Shown: positions 61,191-64,000 of the stretch, piece after piece | Position numbering within the stretch: position 1 is the stretch's first letter | Layout: each line of letters opens with the position of its first letter | Source: Shinella sp. | GTDB taxonomy: Bacteria > Pseudomonadota > Alphaproteobacteria > Rhizobiales > Rhizobiaceae | Assembly (NCBI GenBank): GCA_003248775.1 | Contig: QFQX01000025.1 | Coordinates: 1 to 64,000 of the forward strand | Direction of reading: 5' to 3' | DNA: 64,000 nt | The notes under the pieces: model-generated | Told to the model about the DNA's origin: nothing | Databases searched by the model: none | Seen by the model: the letters and a program-made list of their open reading frames with translations, nothing else | Translations under genes and position numbers: made by a program

Positions 61191-61856
61191 ATGACGCTGA
61201 AGCTCTATTTCCACCCGCTCGCATCCTTCTGCCACAAGGTGCTGATCGCTCTCTACGAGAACGCCCTGCCCTTCGAACCCGTTATCGTAGATCTCGGTAA
61301 CGAAACCTCGCGCGAGGCTTTCAGGAAGGTCTGGCCACCCTTGAAGTTTCCGGTACTGGTTGACGAGGCGCAGCAGGTGACAGTCGCCGAATCCGCCACC
61401 GTCATCGATTATCTCGACAGCTTCGCCAACCCGGCCAGGCCTCTCATCCCACGCGATCCCGATCTCGCCTGGCAGGCCCGCATGTGGGACCGCCTGTTCG
61501 ACGACATGTTGCAACTGCCGATGCAGAAGGTCGTGCTGGATGCACTGCGCCCCGCCGACAGCCGGGATCCCTTCGGGGTGAAGCAGGCGAAGGACGAAAT
61601 CCGCACCGCCTACGCCTTCATGGAGGAACGCTGGCCGCAGAACGGCTGGGCCGTCGGCCCGGATTTCACGCTCGCCGATTGCTCAGCCGTGCCGGCCCTG
61701 TTTTACGCCGACACGATCTCTCCGCTCGGCGAGGATTTTCCGCGCCTCCGGGCCTATTTCCAGCGCCTGAAGCAACGGCCGTCAGTCGCGCGCGTGCTGC
61801 GGGAGGCGGAACCCTATTTCCCGATGTTCCCGCTCGACCCCAAGCCTGTTCTCTGA
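61191..61856 (+). CDS. Glutathione S-transferase family protein
   Basis: The 221-residue protein has an N-terminal thioredoxin-like GST domain (KLYFHPLASFCHKVLIALYE, PVLVDEAQQVTVAESATVID) and a helical C-terminal domain with GPDFTLADCSAVPALFYAD. The Ser/Cys near the start could activate glutathione. Substrate unknown. CGGAGAGAA precedes the ATG. It lies 36 bases after the anti-sigma gene and may belong to the same unit. Confidence 0.92.
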   Translation: MTLKLYFHPLASFCHKVLIALYENALPFEPVIVDLGNETSREAFRKVWPPLKFPVLVDEAQQVTVAESATVIDYLDSFANPARPLIPRDPDLAWQARMWDRLFDDMLQLPMQKVVLDALRPADSRDPFGVKQAKDEIRTAYAFMEERWPQNGWAVGPDFTLADCSAVPALFYADTISPLGEDFPRLRAYFQRLKQRPSVARVLREAEPYFPMFPLDPKPVL

Positions 61857-61864
61857 GCTTGACC

Positions 61865-62239
61865 CTAAACCCGCATCGGGTCGTTTTCGAGCAGGATGGG
61901 ACTACCATGCGGCGTTGCTTCCGCTGCCCGCTTCCAGCTCTCCTGCAGGGCGAGCACCGTATCGGCGTCGGCAAGTCCCTTGGAGACCAGCAGCCCCGTC
62001 AATGCCGCGACCCAGCCGTCGAAATAGTCCGAACCGTCCTCGGCGCGTTCCGGCCTGTGCAACTCGGCGGAAAGCGCTTCTGCCCACTCGCCCCAGGAAA
62101 ACAGACCCTTCTCGTGCAAATGCACGGTCATGGCAAAGGCCTGCGCGTTCCATGGCTCGACGAAGACCGGATCGCCCTCGGCCGATTTCGGCAATCCCGG
62201 CGACTGGCGGAGCGGAGATGGCGCGTCACAGGCGGACAA
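61865..62239 (-). CDS. Nitrile hydratase accessory protein
   Basis: The 124-residue protein resembles the accessory/activator subunits that deliver cobalt to nitrile hydratase: LPKSAEGDPVFVEPWNAQAF, AMTVHLHEKGLFSWGEWAEA and YFDGWVAALTGLLVSKGL. These proteins look like a truncated beta subunit. TTG 62239 is preferred, with GGGAG 6 bases upstream; ATG 62257 is an alternative. Both overlap the end of the beta-subunit gene, so translation is coupled. Confidence 0.88.
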   Translation of the reverse strand: MSACDAPSPLRQSPGLPKSAEGDPVFVEPWNAQAFAMTVHLHEKGLFSWGEWAEALSAELHRPERAEDGSDYFDGWVAALTGLLVSKGLADADTVLALQESWKRAAEATPHGSPILLENDPMRV

Positions 62240-62885
62240 GATAGCTCTCCCACGCATCGATCGAAACCGTCAGCGACGGATCCGCTCCGTCTCCCCAGAT
62301 CTCCCCGGCATCGAAAACGACCGTATAGATCCATTCCGGGTTCTCGCCCTTGCCATGGGCGTTATCGTCGGCAAAAACGTAGCTGCCCTGCACGGCCTCT
62401 ATCACCCCGATCTTGGCGCGCGCATATCGCGGCAGCCGTGTATGGGTTTCCGGGTTGAAATTTCGGGTACGAACACGGTCTCCCACCGAGAAAAGGGGTT
62501 CGTTGTGCACCGGCCGGTCACAGGGGCCGCCCCGCGCCAAAACGCCCGAAACCATGTCAGCCGTCAGAACACGCTTTGGCGTAGCACCCTGACCAAGGTT
62601 CCGGCCGGAAAAAAGCTCTTCGCGCGTTGCAAAGCCATGTCGCTCCAGAAGCGTGTCCAGCGCGCGGATCCAGATCTCGTAGTAGCTTGCGGAAAGATAA
62701 TTCGCGGGCGGAATATTCTCCCGGGCGTGACGGCTTTCGTCGATATTCCATGCTCCGAAAGCGCCGCAGCAAAGCGTCAGCCCGAGCGCCCGCTTCTCCC
62801 ATTCCGCGTGAAAGAGCGGTTCGTCCCTTTCCGGCGCTACCGGCCCGAAGCCCATCTGGCCGCCAAGATCGTGAGGACCGTTCAT
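62226..62885 (-). CDS. nthB: Nitrile hydratase subunit beta
   Basis: The 219-residue beta subunit starts MNGPHDLGGQMGFGPVAPER and contains EWEKRALGLTLCCGAFGAWN, PPANYLSASYYEIWIRALD and a C-terminal SH3-like barrel with FSVGDRVRTRNFNPETHTRL and WIYTVVFDAGEIWG. It pairs with alpha to hydrate nitriles to amides. Its ATG overlaps the alpha-subunit stop. Confidence 0.94.
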   Translation of the reverse strand: MNGPHDLGGQMGFGPVAPERDEPLFHAEWEKRALGLTLCCGAFGAWNIDESRHARENIPPANYLSASYYEIWIRALDTLLERHGFATREELFSGRNLGQGATPKRVLTADMVSGVLARGGPCDRPVHNEPLFSVGDRVRTRNFNPETHTRLPRYARAKIGVIEAVQGSYVFADDNAHGKGENPEWIYTVVFDAGEIWGDGADPSLTVSIDAWESYLVRL

Positions 62886-63532
62886 CGCGCGCTCTCCGGC
62901 GATGCTGCAAGACCGGTGCCGATCATGGAATCCCGGGTCACGAGCGCCGCAAGCGCCTCCTGATCCAGCCCGTCTGTGCCTTCGGGACGCTCCGGCACCA
63001 CGATATAGCGAAGCTCGGCCGTCGAATCCCAGACGCGGATCTTCTTGTCGGAAGGAAGCGTCACACCGAACTCCTCCAGCACCGCGCGCGGATTGATGAC
63101 GGCGCGCGAACGATAGGCCGGGGCCTTGTACCACACGGGCGGAAGGCCAAGGACCGCCCACGGATAACAGGAGCAGAGCGTACAGACGACCATGTTGTGT
63201 GTCTCGGGGGTATTGAATACCGCCCGCATATGCTCGCCCTGCCGCCCGGTATAGCCGAGGCTGGCAATCGCCGCCGTCGCGTCTTCCTTCAGCCACTCGG
63301 CAAAGGCCGGCTCGCTCCATGCCTTGGCCACCACATGGGCGCCGTTTCGTGGGCCGACCTTGGTTTCATAGGTCTCGACGATCGCATCGATTGCCGCCGG
63401 ATCGATAAGACCCTTTTCCGTCAGCAGCGTTTCCAGCGCGCGAACCCGCGCCTGCATGTCGGAATAGTGGTTGTCGTGGTGATGACCGTGATCGTCGTCA
63501 TGGTCATGCGAATGGTGGTCGTGCTCGTGCAA
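62882..63532 (-). CDS. nthA: Nitrile hydratase subunit alpha, cobalt type
   Basis: The 216-residue alpha subunit carries the metal site VCTLCSCYPW; Thr between the first Cys and Leu marks the cobalt type (iron types have Ser). RVWDSTAELRYIVVPERPEG is the conserved C-terminal segment. The TTG start at 63532 has GAGGGG about 8 bases upstream and adds an N terminus with 11 His in 23 residues, likely to bind cobalt or another metal. The operon order is alpha, beta, accessory. No amidase gene is adjacent. Confidence 0.95.
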   Translation of the reverse strand: MHEHDHHSHDHDDDHGHHHDNHYSDMQARVRALETLLTEKGLIDPAAIDAIVETYETKVGPRNGAHVVAKAWSEPAFAEWLKEDATAAIASLGYTGRQGEHMRAVFNTPETHNMVVCTLCSCYPWAVLGLPPVWYKAPAYRSRAVINPRAVLEEFGVTLPSDKKIRVWDSTAELRYIVVPERPEGTDGLDQEALAALVTRDSMIGTGLAASPESAR

Positions 63533-63616
63533 GGCGGCGCCCCTCGGTGTCGAAGAGCGTCAATTCTTAGCAGGCTGCCAAGCGATGCCAAGCCCTGTCC
63601 ATTCCGAAATAACCGG

Positions 63617-64000
63617 TCATTTCAGCATCGGCCAGAGGCTCGCGACCAGCAGGAGGGCCATGGTGATGTTGAACCATTTCAGCCGCACCGGCACCGACAG
63701 CCATTCGCGTAGAACCGAGCCGAAACCAGCCCAGGTGGAGACGCTCGGTAGTTAACCGCGGCAAAGACCAGCCCGACGATCACGACGCTCCACAGATACT
63801 GTTCAGCATCGATATAGACGGACATCGCCGTGACGGCCATGACCCAGGCTTTGGGGTTGACCCACTGGAAGGCAGCCGCGGCGAGAAAGGTCATCGGCCG
63901 CGCCGCCGCTTCGCCGTCGCCGAGTGTCCGCGACATGCCGATCTTCCAGGCTATGTAGAGAAGGTAGATCCCACCGGCGATCTTGAGGCCGGTATAAAGC
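63617..64000 (-). pseudogene. LysE/RhtB-family amino acid exporter, frameshifted and cut by window end
   Basis: The gene enters from the right edge. It reads LYTGLKIAGGIYLLYIAWKI and FQWVNPKAWVMAVTAMSVYI, typical LysE-family helices, down to FAAVN at about 63752. There a one-base deletion (AACTACCG where AACCTACCG is expected) throws the frame. In the next frame the normal C terminus appears: PSVSTWAGFGSVLREWL, then LKWFNITMALLLVASLWPML and a stop at 63617. The 5' end is outside the window. Confidence 0.8.

Overview
The window is a gene-dense, conserved-looking piece of chromosome from an alphaproteobacterium, almost certainly a member of the Rhizobiaceae (Rhizobium/Agrobacterium/Neorhizobium/Shinella type). 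This rests on gene content: a Usg-family protein, an HmuQ-type heme monooxygenase beside hmuTUV, CASTOR/POLLUX-like channel, DUF971, DUF1289, DUF4087 and DUF4431 proteins, a DivJ/PleC-like kinase, a PleD-like cyclase, cobalamin and Moco genes, and many TTG starts and ATGA overlaps. The genus cannot be fixed by eye. I see about 70 protein genes and one tRNA. I find no insertion sequence, prophage, CRISPR array or rRNA operon.

Layout. 0-9 kb: a MarR regulator divergent from an alpha/beta hydrolase, a DUF971 protein, molybdenum-cofactor genes (moaA, then mobA-mobB behind a DMT exporter), and a large chemoreceptor on the minus strand. 8.7-14 kb: a 775-residue OmpA-family protein with a 36-bp tandem repeat coding for a coiled coil, then a polar amino acid ABC uptake operon (binding protein and two permeases) with no ATPase gene beside it. 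14-20 kb: usg, a SAM methyltransferase whose 5' end is frameshifted, LysR, a beta-hydroxyacid dehydrogenase with an AlkD-like repair protein, Lrp, a UDG-family protein and a thermonuclease. 20-27.4 kb: sensor kinase, dgkA-cobT facing cobS-DUF1289-aspartic protease, then two paralogous double-receiver proteins, one ending in a GGEEF diguanylate cyclase domain. 27.5-35.4 kb: a large MscS channel, a heme-use locus (hutX-hmuQ divergent from hmuTUV), a small secreted protein and tRNA-Lys(CUU). 35.4-43.3 kb: a minus-strand run with a PhzF-like isomerase, Nudix hydrolase, EEP-family hydrolase, 2OG-Fe(II) oxygenase and an FbpABC-type transporter. 43.5-54 kb: CASTOR/POLLUX-like channel, aminotransferase, DUF4431 protein, ilvC with a TetR gene, Lrp beside an aspartate/glutamate racemase, a MarR-GNAT fusion, and an HxlR/NmrA-type reductase pair. 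54-64 kb: pdxJ, two unusual genes (an orphan N-terminal domain protein and a MerR/LuxR-like hybrid regulator), a DUF4405 membrane protein, a RecD-like helicase, a secreted protein followed by an ECF sigma/anti-sigma pair, a GST, a cobalt-type nitrile hydratase operon, and a LysE-type transporter that is frameshifted and runs off the end.

Functionally the window combines nutrient uptake (amino acids, heme, and iron or a similar substrate), cofactor synthesis (Moco, B12, PLP) and signalling. Most transcription units are short. Several perfect hairpins mark bidirectional or minus-strand terminators, and short dyads lie in several regulator-linked intergenic regions.

Nothing here is clearly a new defence or mobile system. 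The most unusual items are the paired double-receiver proteins with an Asn in place of one phospho-acceptor Asp, the MerR/LuxR-like hybrid, the orphan N-terminal domain protein, the degraded second copy of the ilvC 3' end, the His-rich TTG-started nitrile hydratase alpha subunit, and two single-base frameshifts that each look like loss of one C.
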